From Prorocentrum cordatum (taxonomy: Eukaryota; Sar; Dinophyceae; Prorocentrales; Prorocentraceae): 64,000 nt of DNA. The position numbers and the translations under genes are program-made. The notes beneath the pieces were generated by a model, which had not been told where the DNA came from, did not search any database, and was given only the letters and a program-made list of their open reading frames with translations. Below, piece by piece: positions 12,236 through 21,025 of this stretch. The stretch lies in contig CAUYUJ010016693.1 in NCBI GenBank assembly GCA_963575745.1, positions 719,425-783,424 of the forward strand, in the 5' to 3' direction. Each line of letters opens with the position of its first letter. Within the stretch, counting starts at the first letter, position 1.

Positions 12236-12256
12236 TTTGAGCCAAAAAGGCTGCAG
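12236..12256 (-). other. DinoSL relic
   Basis: On the minus strand 17 of 21 bases match the dinoflagellate spliced leader (AGCC.TTTTGGCTCAA retained). It lies 38 bases before the ATG at 12197. This indicates that a trans-spliced mRNA was copied back into the genome, or that a former leader is encoded there. Confidence 0.7.
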
Positions 12257-12439
12257 GGTAAAGCGGGGGAGGAAGGGGGCGGGAGAGGGACAGAGGGAGC
12301 AGCAATGACGTTCTGCATGTGTTCCAGTTTGCGAAAAGCCGCGGCTCGAGGGGCGGGGGGTGGGTGGGTGGGCAGGGTAAACATTTTGCATTGCCCCCCT
12401 GCTCGCCCCTCGCCCTCACGAGTGCACTCTCTCTCGTGG

Positions 12440-12840
12440 GTAGCTCTTTAAGTCAGTCAGCCCAGTCACTCAGTCAGTCCAATCAGTCAGTCAGTCCAGT
12501 CAGTCAGTCTACTCGTTGATGCATCAACCAGCCAGTTCTTTTAGCCACCATTAGATGCATACTCAGTAAGTCCAGTTAGTTAGTCAGCCCAGCCAGTCCA
12601 CCAGCCAGTCAGTCCAGTCCATCAGCCAGTTAAGCCAGTCAGTCCAGTCAGTCCAGTCAGCCAGTCAGTCAGTCCAGTCGCTGATGCATCAACCAGCCAG
12701 TCCAGTCAGTCACCGTCGGGTGCCTACTCACTCAGCCAATCCAGTCAGTCCAGTCAGTCCATCAGCCAGTCAGCCCAGTCAGTCAGTCCAGTCAGTCCAG
12801 TCGGTCACGAGTTTGCTGATGTTGTGGATGATGATCACAG
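12440..12840. repeat. CAGTCAGTCC array, copy 1
   Basis: About 400 bases of CAGTCAGTCCAGTCAGTCAG repeats, punctuated by TGATGCATCAACCAGCCAGT. It begins after CTCTTTAAGTCAGTCAG and ends before TCACGAGTTTGCTGATGTTG. The same array with the same flanks is at 18645-19042, so the edges belong to the repeat. Confidence 0.9.
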
Positions 12841-12974
12841 TTGATAATCTCTCTACGCTCGCTCGCCGCCCCGTCCAGCGAGCACGCCGACGCATTGCCA
12901 TGTGTCCCTGCACCTGGCTATCACCCCCGTCTGTGTGACTGGCCGTCGAGACGGGCCGAAACGCATGCAGGACA

Positions 12975-13937
12975 TCAGATCTTCTGATTTTTCTGCTGGC
13001 TCTCCTTCGGGTTGAACTTGTTGAACCACTCGACAGAAGAGTTCAGCGCATCGAAGGCCTTGTCGACTTTCATGCTCAGTGCCAACATCGTGGCCTCGTC
13101 CGCCCCCTGCAAGACGGCGTCTTCGACCGACACAAAGATCTGCGTCATATCCTTGACGTTGTTGGCGATCTCCCTGTTGAGCTCACCTAGGAACTTCCCG
13201 CCCTTCGAGTCGATGAACATCTGCTTGGCGATCGTCAACGCTTTCCCGGTGTTGAACGCTACCTTCTTCCCGTCCGTCTACGGTGCCTTGAAGGTCGCGC
13301 TCTCCTCGGGCTTCACCTCCGCTGGCTCGCCTTCCTCCTGCTTCACAGCGACCAAGCCCGTACCCGCAGCCAAACTTCCAGCGTTGCATGCCCTCATGGA
13401 TGCGAATGATGCCTCCGCTTCCATCTGCCTCTCCTCGGTGTCAAGGTCAGCCTCGGAGCCGAGCTCGTGCGCGCCCCGCTCCTCGTCGCCCTCCTCGCGG
13501 CTGTCCAAAATGACGGCGTACTCCCTGCTCCACGGCCCGTCCTTCCCAGTGTCGCGATCGGGGCGCCATTTGGTTGGGTCCTCGTCGAAAACCTCTGCCT
13601 TCTCCTTCGCCTTCTGCTCTCCGAATTCCGAAATCATTTTGTTGAGGCTCCACCACACGACCTCGTTCGTGTTCTTCTTGAGAAGGGTGACCGACTTCTT
13701 GGACTTCGCCGTGCCTCCACTCTTGAGCTTATCTGCGAACCATGTTTGGAAGTACTCACGCCTTTTTCCAATCGGCCACCCGTCGTACGTCTTCTTCGCC
13801 CCGTTCGTCTCGAGCCAGTGCACCATGGACGCGCGAGCTCTCTTGGCCTCGTCGGCGCCCTTGAGGAGATCCTTGGCCTTCTCGAGCTCGTCAGCTGACG
13901 CCGTCGGCGCCTCCAACGTGCGCTTCTTCGGCGGCAT
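12975..13937 (-). CDS. Hypothetical protein, 320 codons, one in-frame TAG
   Basis: The ATG at 13937 (MPPKKRTLEAP) is the first after the DinoSL relic at 13981-14001; stop is TGA. The N-terminal 219 residues are Lys/Glu-rich with helical segments (DELEKAKDLLKGADEAKRA) and a Trp-containing block (YFQTWFADKLKSGG). Codon 220 is TAG (13280-13278), after EESATFKAP. The same frame continues for 100 more residues, TDGKKVAFNTGKALTIAKQM.., which look equally coding. No family recognised. Either a nonsense allele, a readthrough product, or an error at one base. The neighbouring gene (9072) shows the same kind of TAG. Confidence 0.65.
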
Positions 13938-13980
13938 CGGAGGTTCCCACGGAGCGGCTGGCCCCAGCACTGAGCGCGCT

Positions 13981-14001
13981 CTTGAGCCAAAGCGGCCACG
14001 G
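13981..14001 (-). other. DinoSL relic
   Basis: 18 of 21 bases match the dinoflagellate spliced leader, and the three differences are transitions. The relic ends CTTTGGCTCAAG and lies 43 bases before the ATG at 13937. Confidence 0.8.
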
Positions 14002-14037
14002 CCAAGGGCCCTTCCCACGGGGGCCCCCTGGGCCCCT

Positions 14038-14205
14038 GGGGCCAACAAAAACCAGGTGAAAAAAAACAAAAAAAAACAATCTGTATTCCATCCCGGCCGG
14101 TTTTGTGCCGGCTAGGCGGCCCTGGGTACTCTAACGGACACAAACACAGGGTGAAAAACAGTCTGTTTTTTTTTGTTTTTTGTTTTTTTTGCGTTTCTCC
14201 CAGGG
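14038..14205. repeat. A-rich imperfect inverted repeat
   Basis: The left arm reads CCTGGGGCCAACAAAAACCA then GGTGAAAAAAAACAAAAAAA. The right arm holds its near complement, TTTTTTTGTTTTTTGTTTTT then TCTCCCAGGGGGGCC. The arms flank a smaller CCGGCCGG..CCGGCTAGG element. It lies just upstream of the DinoSL relic of the gene at 13937. Confidence 0.6.
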
Positions 14206-14369
14206 GGGCCGGGGCTCGGCGCGGGACGGAGGGGGGAAGGAGGACACAGGGGGGGGATGGGGAGGAGCTCGGGGAGCTCAGAAAGGGGGTGGACGGGAAC
14301 GAAGAGGGGCAGGAGTAGGACGTGGGTGCAATCCGAAAGGGCACACCGTATACGTGCGCTAGCAACGGC

Positions 14370-14700
14370 ATGCGATCCCCAAACAGCGCTTGCATACCCC
14401 AAACAGTGCTTGCGTTCCCCAGGCTGCTATATATCATCCCCATAACAGTGCTTGCACGTATTCCCCAAACAGCGAAAGCATTATTCAAACAGTGCTTGCG
14501 TTTTTGCATGCTTGCCTAAGTGCCCTCGGCTGTTACTTCACCTCTGAGGTGCCCACGGTGCCTAAGGTGCCCAACCCTGCAACTGCTTCCATTCTTCAAA
14601 CAGTGTTTGCACCCTGTAGCGGGCTCCCCAAACAGCTGCGCTCCCCAAACATTGATTGCATTCACCAAACAGCGCTTGCACTCCCTAAAGCGCACAGCCG
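14370..14700. repeat. Clustered ~17-bp motif CCCCAAACAGCGCTTGCA, block 1
   Basis: About ten irregularly spaced copies of CCCCAAACAG(C/T)GCTTGC, for example near 14376, 14397, 14470, 14485 and 14660. They fill the spacer between the HU-like gene's 3' end and the next gene. A second block is at 15430-15740. Confidence 0.75.
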
Positions 14701-14865
14701 CAATGTTTTTCCAGACTGTAGTCTCCAAGCACTTTTTTCCCGAGCACGCGCTGCTGAAGAGCAACCGTCTGCCACGCGCGCTGAAGTATCCTCGAAGTGG
14801 TGCCTTCGCACCGCTGGGCGAGCCTTGTGACTCGACGACTTACTCATGGCACTCCTTGGCCACGA

Positions 14866-15282
14866 TCACGGCTGGCCACTCGTCGAGGCTGGCGCTGCTG
14901 CTGGGGGCGAAGGCTCTCTGGACGAGGTGAAGGTGCTCTGTGGGTTCCAGGTGCTCTCGTCGACGACCTCCTCAAACATCTTGCGAATCACCTGTTTGGG
15001 CGCGAGCTTGATGTAGGCCTTCTTGTACTTGCGCTGGGCCATACCACCGCCCGACCTCATGTTAGCCTCATTGATGTCTAGCTGCGACCGTGGATTGCGC
15101 AACGCCTTGGAGAGACAGCCGACGTTGGGGAGAATCGAACGGCCATCTTCGCGAACTCCTTGAATTACTGCGTCCGAGTAGGCGTTCACGAACGAGAGGG
15201 CCTGCTTGTATTGGATCTTGAGAGACGTAGCAATTCTCTGGACGAAGGCACGCTTGTTGCCACGCTTAGGCTGCCTACCCAT
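14866..15282 (-). CDS. HU/IHF-like (bacterial histone-like) DNA-binding protein
   Basis: 138 residues, ATG at 15282, TGA stop. Residues 1-100 fit the HU fold: basic N terminus (MGRQPKRGNKRAF), two helices (VQRIATSLKIQYKQALSFVN, AYSDAVIQGV), a strand region ending at the invariant-like ILPNVGCL, then a Lys/Arg-rich arm (MAQRKYKKAYIKLAPKQVIR) and final helix. HU proteins are about 90 residues; here a Ser/Pro/Ala tail of about 35 residues follows. Dinoflagellates use HU-derived histone-like proteins to help package chromatin lacking bulk nucleosomes, so a chromatin role is likely but inferred. It is preceded by a DinoSL relic and sits in a head-to-tail series of minus-strand genes. Confidence 0.65.
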   Translation of the reverse strand: MGRQPKRGNKRAFVQRIATSLKIQYKQALSFVNAYSDAVIQGVREDGRSILPNVGCLSKALRNPRSQLDINEANMRSGGGMAQRKYKKAYIKLAPKQVIRKMFEEVVDESTWNPQSTFTSSREPSPPAAAPASTSGQP

Positions 15283-15323
15283 CTGGAGGGCGGAAGCTCT
15301 GGGGATCAGCTCGGTGGTGCTGG

Positions 15324-15344
15324 CTCGAGCCTAGATGTCTCCAG
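15324..15344 (-). other. Probable DinoSL relic
   Basis: 15 of 21 bases match the dinoflagellate spliced leader, ending TAGGCTCGAG. It lies 41 bases before the ATG at 15282. It is weaker than its neighbours but in the expected place and orientation. Confidence 0.5.
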
Positions 15345-15429
15345 TTGTGGTGACGTGGGGTGCTGGTGATAGTGCAATGGTCACGCTGGCGATGGTGATG
15401 ATGGTCATGATGCAGACGATGCTTTCACC

Positions 15430-15740
15430 CCCAAATGGGGGCTGAATTCCCTAAGCAATGCTTGCATGCCCAACACAATGAACAGACCCGTTCCAAACAG
15501 TGCTTGCACGTATGCATTGTGCTCCTAGGGCGTCCTCGATTGAACGTTTTACTCCTAAAGCGTCTTAGTCTTGATCGCCCAAGATGGTCCACCATTTCCT
15601 ATGATCTCTTCTATCGACGGCTGCATTCCCCAAGCAGTGCTTGCACCTTCGTGCACTTGTTGTAGTTCCCTCATCAGCGCTTGCACTCTCCAAGTAATGC
15701 GTTTGTTCCCGAACCAACGCTTGCATCCTCCGTGTAGTCC
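15430..15740. repeat. Clustered ~17-bp motif, block 2
   Basis: More copies of CCAAACAGTGCTTGCA and variants (near 15450, 15494, 15630, 15678 and 15710) in the spacer upstream of the HU-like gene. Confidence 0.7.
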
Positions 15741-15886
15741 GATGCGTGGATGGTGATGATGATGCTGACGATGAAGACCACTGTGCACACAACCGCGTCA
15801 GACCCGTCTACAGCGGGCTAGCGGCTAGAGTATCCTTGAGGTGGCGCCGTCGCGCCGCTGGACAAACCGAGAATGGCGGATCGCCC

Positions 15887-16519
15887 TCACTCGACCGAGT
15901 CCTCGACCTGCACGACCTCGTGATCCGCGACGGCCTGGCTCTCTTCTTGCAAGGTCTCTTGCAAGGTATCTACCTGCTCGAGCGCCCTGTCGTAGGTGTC
16001 CGCGGGGCCAGACGCAGTGCGGCGCAACTTCTTGACCCCGACAGGCTGCATCAAGTTCTGGACAACCTCCTTGACTTCCAGGAAACGCACCGACAACGGG
16101 TCCAGCGAGTTGTCGACGAACGCATCGAGGTCGAACGCACTCTCGGGAGGTGGGCCTCCAGGGAATACCGACTCGAAGGTGCTGTAGGCGATGGTAATGG
16201 CGTTCGACAGCGCATCCACTTCCTCAGCCACGGACCTTGCACACTTGGTGTCCAGCTGGCCACCCGACGCCCAGGCCCCGAGGAGAAACATCATGTTCTT
16301 GCACTGGTTGGCCACCTTGTCTGCGCGGAGGTCGCCCCACCGACTGTCGGACCCAGGCGGGCCCCAACGGCTTTCCGCGCCAGGAGCCACAGGCACGGCG
16401 CTTTCGACATCAATCGTCGTTGGAAGCCGCGGTCCGAGCGAAGAGCTAGCAACTTCCTCCATGAAAGAATCACCCTGCTGTTCTAGCTCCAAGAGGTGCT
16501 CACGTTCGAGGTCAGACAT
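15887..16519 (-). CDS. Hypothetical protein, 210 aa
   Basis: ATG at 16519 (MSDLEREHLLELEQQG), TGA stop. Acidic and without membrane segments. The middle (NQCKNMMFLLGAWASGGQ, then SVAEEVDALSNAITIAY) and C terminus (VKEVVQNLMQPVG, LEQVDTLQETLQEE) look alpha-helical, the last part like a short coiled coil. No family recognised. The start is supported by a strong DinoSL relic 32 bases upstream. Confidence 0.65.
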   Translation of the reverse strand: MSDLEREHLLELEQQGDSFMEEVASSSLGPRLPTTIDVESAVPVAPGAESRWGPPGSDSRWGDLRADKVANQCKNMMFLLGAWASGGQLDTKCARSVAEEVDALSNAITIAYSTFESVFPGGPPPESAFDLDAFVDNSLDPLSVRFLEVKEVVQNLMQPVGVKKLRRTASGPADTYDRALEQVDTLQETLQEESQAVADHEVVQVEDSVE

Positions 16520-16551
16520 GCTTCGTAGTATATACTTCTACTGCGTGGGAA

Positions 16552-16572
16552 CGTGAGCCAACATGGCTATGG
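16552..16572 (-). other. DinoSL relic
   Basis: 18 of 21 bases match the dinoflagellate spliced leader (ATAGCCATGTTGGCTCACG in the window). It lies 32 bases before the ATG at 16519. Confidence 0.8.
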
Positions 16573-16599
16573 ATGGCAATGGCAATGATGGTGATGTTG

Positions 16600-16775
16600 C
16601 TGCGTATGACCTCACCCTCGTTATCATCATGGTGATGATGGTGATGATGATGATGGTGATAATGATGATGATGATGCTGCTGGTGATGATGATGATCATC
16701 ATCATCATCATCATCGTTGTTACGTTCACTATCAGCATCACCGTCACCGTTAACATCATCACACTCCTGATCACA
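16600..16775. repeat. Imperfect GAT/ATC microsatellite
   Basis: GATGATGGTGATGATGATGA-type triplets that reverse to ATCATCATC near 16695, forming a loose inverted repeat upstream of the gene at 16519. Confidence 0.85.
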
Positions 16776-17011
16776 GCCGCCCATCATCTTTACCAGCCAT
16801 AGGCGGAAATACGAGGAGGACAACATGACGAGGTTTGAGGATGAGAGGGCTAAGGGTGAATGCGAAGGGCGAGGAGGGCGGATGGAAGGAGGATGCCGAG
16901 GACGAGGACGGTTAGCGTGATGATCTTGGGGGGCGAAGTGTGTTCATCTTCGGAATTGCCCCTAGGAAGTCGAACCGTTGCTGGCTCCTCGGAGCCGAGC
17001 GCCCCAGCGTG

Positions 17012-18280
17012 TCAACGCACGCGTGCAATCAAAAGATGCCTTGGAAGCCATGCCTGCTGCCTCATTTTCTTTTTCGGACGCTGGTACTTGTTACGGAGCT
17101 CGTCCGTCCACGCAGTCGCTGCCGCCTGCGCTGCCTCCCTGACCTTCTGCGGCGACACGCCTGTTTTCTTCATCTGGGTGATCTGTTTGCCGTAGACCCT
17201 GCTGTGCTCGCGGTTGAGGAATTTGCGCCACTCATCGTCCGACGTGCTCGCAGGGTCAGGCCGTGTCGCAGGGGCTGCTGCGCCGTCGGACTTCTGCTCC
17301 TGGGCTGCTGCGTCGACGGGTGCGACGTCGCCGATGGCCTCGGTGCCCTGCGTTGCTGCTTCCACAGGCCCGTGCTCAGGAGGTGCGGCCGATGGGCGCT
17401 TCTTCGCAGTAGCTGGCCTCCTCTTAGCAACCTTCGGCTCCTTACCCGCCTTCGCCTTCTCAACCGCCTCCCCCTTCTTTCTCTTCTGCAACTCCTTCCA
17501 ATCCTCAGAGCCTGGCGGCGTGAGGGACTTCTCCAAGAGCTGCTTCACGCCCGTGTCGGCCAACGGCGACGCGGCTGGCAACAACTCCTTGGTGTTGGCC
17601 TCCTTGGTGTCGGCCTCCTGCGTGCCGACGTCCTTGGTGTCGGGCTCCTTGGTGTCGGTGTCGGCCTCCGCGTCGAGCTTCTTGGCGCCGGCATCCGCGT
17701 CGGCCTGATGGTTCACCTGGACATGTGGTTGGAGAAGTGCGACCAAGTCAGCGTCGGTGCTCGTCAAGAGCTCCGAGCGATCCCAACTGTCGGCGATCCC
17801 CTCATCGTCACTGCTGCTGACGCTGACTGTGCTATGCCCTGGCGCGCGTGTCGCTGTCGCTGGCCTCGGGGACGGTGGCGTGACCACGATCAAATCCATG
17901 GCGACGCTGAAGCTCTCCACGAACGCGGCTGGGACCCCGCGCCCCTTAGCCTTCTGCGAGGCCAGCTGGGACACCAATGCGCGCAAGCGGAATGCGCAAG
18001 CCCCCGCCTCGTTCTTCTTCACTTGCATCCCGTGCTGCTCGAAGTACGCCTCCACGCCCGCCGCGAAGGGCACCTGGAGCGCCTGCAAGCCGCCTGTGCG
18101 CTGCAGCATGCGCGAGACGGCCTTGGCCAAAGGCTTGGCCGCGGCCCAGTTCGGGCTTCGCCCGAACGTGAGCTTGTCGCACAAGACGAACTTGCCGTCT
18201 ACGAACTGGGAAGCAGGCACAAGGGACAGCACCTCCGCCACATCATCCTTCGACAAGGTGGCCCCCCGAGTGGCTGGCAT
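17012..18280 (-). CDS. Hypothetical Lys/Ala-rich protein, 422 aa
   Basis: The ATG at 18280 (MPATRGATLSKDDVAEVLS) is the first after the DinoSL relic at 18303-18324; stop is TGA. Residues 1-150 look globular (FVLCDKLTFGRSPNWAAAKP, LQVPFAAGVEAYFEQHG). The middle is disordered, with DTKEPDTKD/ADTKEANTKE repeats and a basic AKKRP region. The last ~70 residues (EWRKFLNREHSRVYGKQ, SPQKVREAAQAAATAW) resemble the HMG-box-like ends common on dinoflagellate proteins; that is an impression, not a confirmed domain. No function assigned. Confidence 0.65.
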   Translation of the reverse strand: MPATRGATLSKDDVAEVLSLVPASQFVDGKFVLCDKLTFGRSPNWAAAKPLAKAVSRMLQRTGGLQALQVPFAAGVEAYFEQHGMQVKKNEAGACAFRLRALVSQLASQKAKGRGVPAAFVESFSVAMDLIVVTPPSPRPATATRAPGHSTVSVSSSDDEGIADSWDRSELLTSTDADLVALLQPHVQVNHQADADAGAKKLDAEADTDTKEPDTKDVGTQEADTKEANTKELLPAASPLADTGVKQLLEKSLTPPGSEDWKELQKRKKGEAVEKAKAGKEPKVAKRRPATAKKRPSAAPPEHGPVEAATQGTEAIGDVAPVDAAAQEQKSDGAAAPATRPDPASTSDDEWRKFLNREHSRVYGKQITQMKKTGVSPQKVREAAQAAATAWTDELRNKYQRPKKKMRQQAWLPRHLLIARVR

Positions 18281-18302
18281 GGCGCTCCAGGACTTCTGGG
18301 GC

Positions 18303-18324
18303 CTCGAGCCCAAATGGGCTACGG
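18303..18324 (-). other. DinoSL relic
   Basis: Matches the spliced leader at 19 of 21 bases with one inserted base: CCGTAGCC then ATTTGGGCTCGAG. It lies 22 bases before the ATG at 18280. Confidence 0.85.
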
Positions 18325-18644
18325 ATGTTGGCTCGCAGTTTCTGTTTTGTTTTCGTAGCGCCCCAAGATAGCTCAAATATCCCCCTAGGTCGGCCCAAGA
18401 CGGTTTCAACACGTATGGGGGCGACCACCGACGACCCAAGATGCCTTCAAGAGAGCAGGCCGCCAGTCCCCACAACTGCTACCTCATACGTAGTCGCAGC
18501 TGACAACAGACTATGGCTCGCACGGCTTCTTGTCTTGCCTGGTCCTCATCCACCTACAAAGGGGACAGTAGGAAATCTATATTTGATGAGGGTTCTCGTC
18601 TGAGTTGCTGGATTGGGTCCTCGTTTATCTTCTGGGGTTCGGTG

Positions 18645-19042
18645 CCTCTTTAAGTCATTCAGTCCAGTCAGTCAGCCAGCCAGCCAGTCCAGTTAGTCAG
18701 TCAGTCCAGTTAGTCAGTCCAGTCAGTCCACTCGGTGATGCATCAATCAGTCAGTCCAGTCAGTCACTCTTGGATGCATGCTCAGTCAGTCCAGTCAGTC
18801 AGTCCAGTCAGTCCATCTGCCAGTCAGTCCAGTCCGTCGGCCAGCGAAGCCAGTCAGTCCAGTCAGCCAGTCCAGTCAATCAGTCCACTCGTTGATGCAT
18901 CAACCAGTCAGTCCAGTCAGTCACCCTTGGAAGCCTACTCACCCAGGCAGTCCAGTCAGTCAGCCCAGTCAGTCCAGCCAATACATCAGTCAGTCCAGTC
19001 AGTCACGCGTTTGATGATGTTGTGGATTTTGATTACGACGGA
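18645..19042. repeat. CAGTCAGTCC array, copy 2
   Basis: Same structure and flanks as 12440-12840: CTCTTTAAGTCATTCAG at the left, TCACGCGTTTGATGATGTTG at the right, and GATGCATCAA punctuation. Both copies lie upstream of a minus-strand gene in the same orientation. Confidence 0.9.
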
Positions 19043-19149
19043 TGTCTTTTTTCATCCCTGAACGCGCCCGCGACTCCGTCGGACAGTCTAATTCGTCGGG
19101 AGTGTGATCAGAAACGCTGGCATTTTTGGCCACGGGCCCGAAACCTGAT

Positions 19150-19330
19150 GAGACCTGGTTGCAAGTGAGTCCCACCAGCCATCTGGGCGACAGGTGGTCT
19201 AGGGAGATTTCTCTTCCCTCTTCCAACAATCCCTTCTTCCCCTTCGGGGGGGGTGCTTACCCCTCCCCCCACCCCTCCCCTGGACCTGGACGGGGCGTTT
19301 CGCGGGGAGTTGGAGCGCCCAAGATGGCCT
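19150..19330 (+). repeat. Dispersed ~150-bp repeat, copy 1
   Basis: Contains CCCACCAGCC(A/C)TCTGGGCG, GTGGT(C/T)TAGGGAG, CTTCCCCTTCGG and TACCCCTCCCCCCACCCC. Copies occur at 40135-40290 (same strand) and 39100-39235 (opposite strand). Confidence 0.8.
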
Positions 19331-20035
19331 AAGATGGCTTCAAGAGGGCCTCCGAAGTTCCAAGTTGGCCTCCAAGATGGATCAATACGGCTGAAGAATG
19401 TCAAGGCAAGTTTCGACATGCCTCCAAGAGGCCGCAAGAGGGCCACAAGACAGTTCCAAGTGCTCTCGGAGACCCCTCAGGGCCTCCCCAAGAGCCCACA
19501 TGTTTTTAACATCTGAGGGAATCGCTGATGTTTGCCTTCTCTTCGCTTCCGATGCGCTTCTGAGGCCTCAAGATGGCCCCAATATGGCCCAATAGAGCTC
19601 CAGTAGGGGCCCAGGAAGCCCCCAAGACGGCCCCAAGATCGCCCAAGACCGCCCTAAGAGGAGCCCAAGAGCGCATCAAGATGCGGGCCCCAGGGGGGGG
19701 GGCGCCGATCGGAACTCACCCCTCTTTTGACCGATAGCCTCCAAGATGGCCCCAAGAGGCGCTCCAGGGCTCCCAAAAGAGTCCCAGGAGGGTCCCAAGA
19801 GCGCCCAAAGAGGCCCCAAGATGGCCCCAGAAGCCCCCAAGACGGCCCTAAGACGGCCCAACTATGGCTCAATATGGCTTCCAAGACGCCCAAGACGGCC
19901 TCCCAAGAGAGCCCGAGATGCCTCCAATATGTCTCCAAGGCGGCCCAAGATGCACCCAAGACGGCCCAAGATAGCCTTAGGATGGCCCACGACTGCCCAA
20001 GACGACCCCTGAGGGGCCTCCAAGGCGGCCCTTTG
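19310..20035. repeat. Degenerate CCAAGATGGCC/CCAAGAGGC repeats
   Basis: Dozens of irregular copies of CCAAGATGG and CCCAAGAGGC. The same low-complexity family recurs near 9590-9720, 38945-39090, 40400-40620, 42930-43010, 44330-45010, 45490-45580, 56590-56950 and 62940-63160. Reading frames across it are not genes. Confidence 0.85.
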
Positions 20036-20223
20036 ATAACGAGGAAGTCTCATGCGGGAGGATCGTGCCTGAAAGGGCTCAGCCGGGAGGTTCTTGTTTT
20101 CTCTGCACACCTGCACACCCCACGCATTCCTTCCTTCCTCCCCTCTCCCTCCTTGTCTCTCACACGTTCTCATGATGATGATCAGCATCATCATAATCAT
20201 CATCACTCCACACACCCACCCAC

Positions 20224-20313
<90 letters not shown>

Positions 20314-20629
20314 CACCGTCATCATCGCCATCGTCGCCATCACCATCTCACGCAGTTACGAAGCCATTCACACACTCTCGCGCACACACACACATTCACA
20401 CATACGCACCTTGAGGAATGCGGGAGCCTCGTCTGTGAGAGCATTTCGAGGAAGTCTCAGGCGGGAGCCCCCTCCCTATGGGGCCGCCACCTCCCTGTTC
20501 GAATCCGAGTGGGGTCATCGGAAACTTGTAGTATCGTCACTTTTGGGCTTCTGGCCTGGAATACGGAAGAAGTCTCAGGCGGGAGGCGCCCGCTTAGGAT
20601 GTTCAGGTTAAGACGGCTTCTTAAGCTTC
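20036..20629. other. Repeat-rich spacer with (ATC)n
   Basis: No gene. Holds a ~95-base (CAT/ATC)n run at 20218-20312 and three copies of GAAGTCTCA(G/T)GCGGGAG (near 20045, 20453 and 20570). Confidence 0.7.
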
Positions 20630-21025
20630 GATGGATAGGGAGGGCCCATCTTGGGTGAATATTAAAAATGGCGCGGCGGCGTTTTCAAAAAAAGACGCCG
20701 CAGGGCGTCGTTTTTCTTGGAGGCCCTTCAGGGCCAAGTCGGAAATGACGCCTTTAGGGCTCGGGGGAGGGCACCCACAGTATCCCAAGCACTGGTGGGG
20801 CCCCAGACGGACAGGCCTGTGCGCGCATGCTCGCGCTGAGGTATTGGCCAGTGCCGAAGGCACGGGTGGGTGTGCCCTGCGGGCGCGCGGCTGATCTGCC
20901 GGCGGCGCGGGTGGTCGAGTTGCGGCACTCAAGCGCGCACGGCGGTTAGGCCGGCGGCTTGGGCTGGGCGCGCGCCAGGTGTGCAAGCACCGGCGGCGCC
21001 CGCTGCGGCCCCTCCTCATGGGCTC
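20630..21025 (-). other. Retroelement 3' untranslated region
   Basis: GC-rich sequence after the recombinase stop. Near 20692-20711 a hairpin-forming AGACGCCGCAGGGCGTCGTT resembles 7556-7580. No coding frame. Confidence 0.45.

Noticed and set aside
16940-18358. 472-residue plus-strand open frame
   Set aside because: Antisense to the 422-aa gene, which has a relic leader and ATG in the right place.
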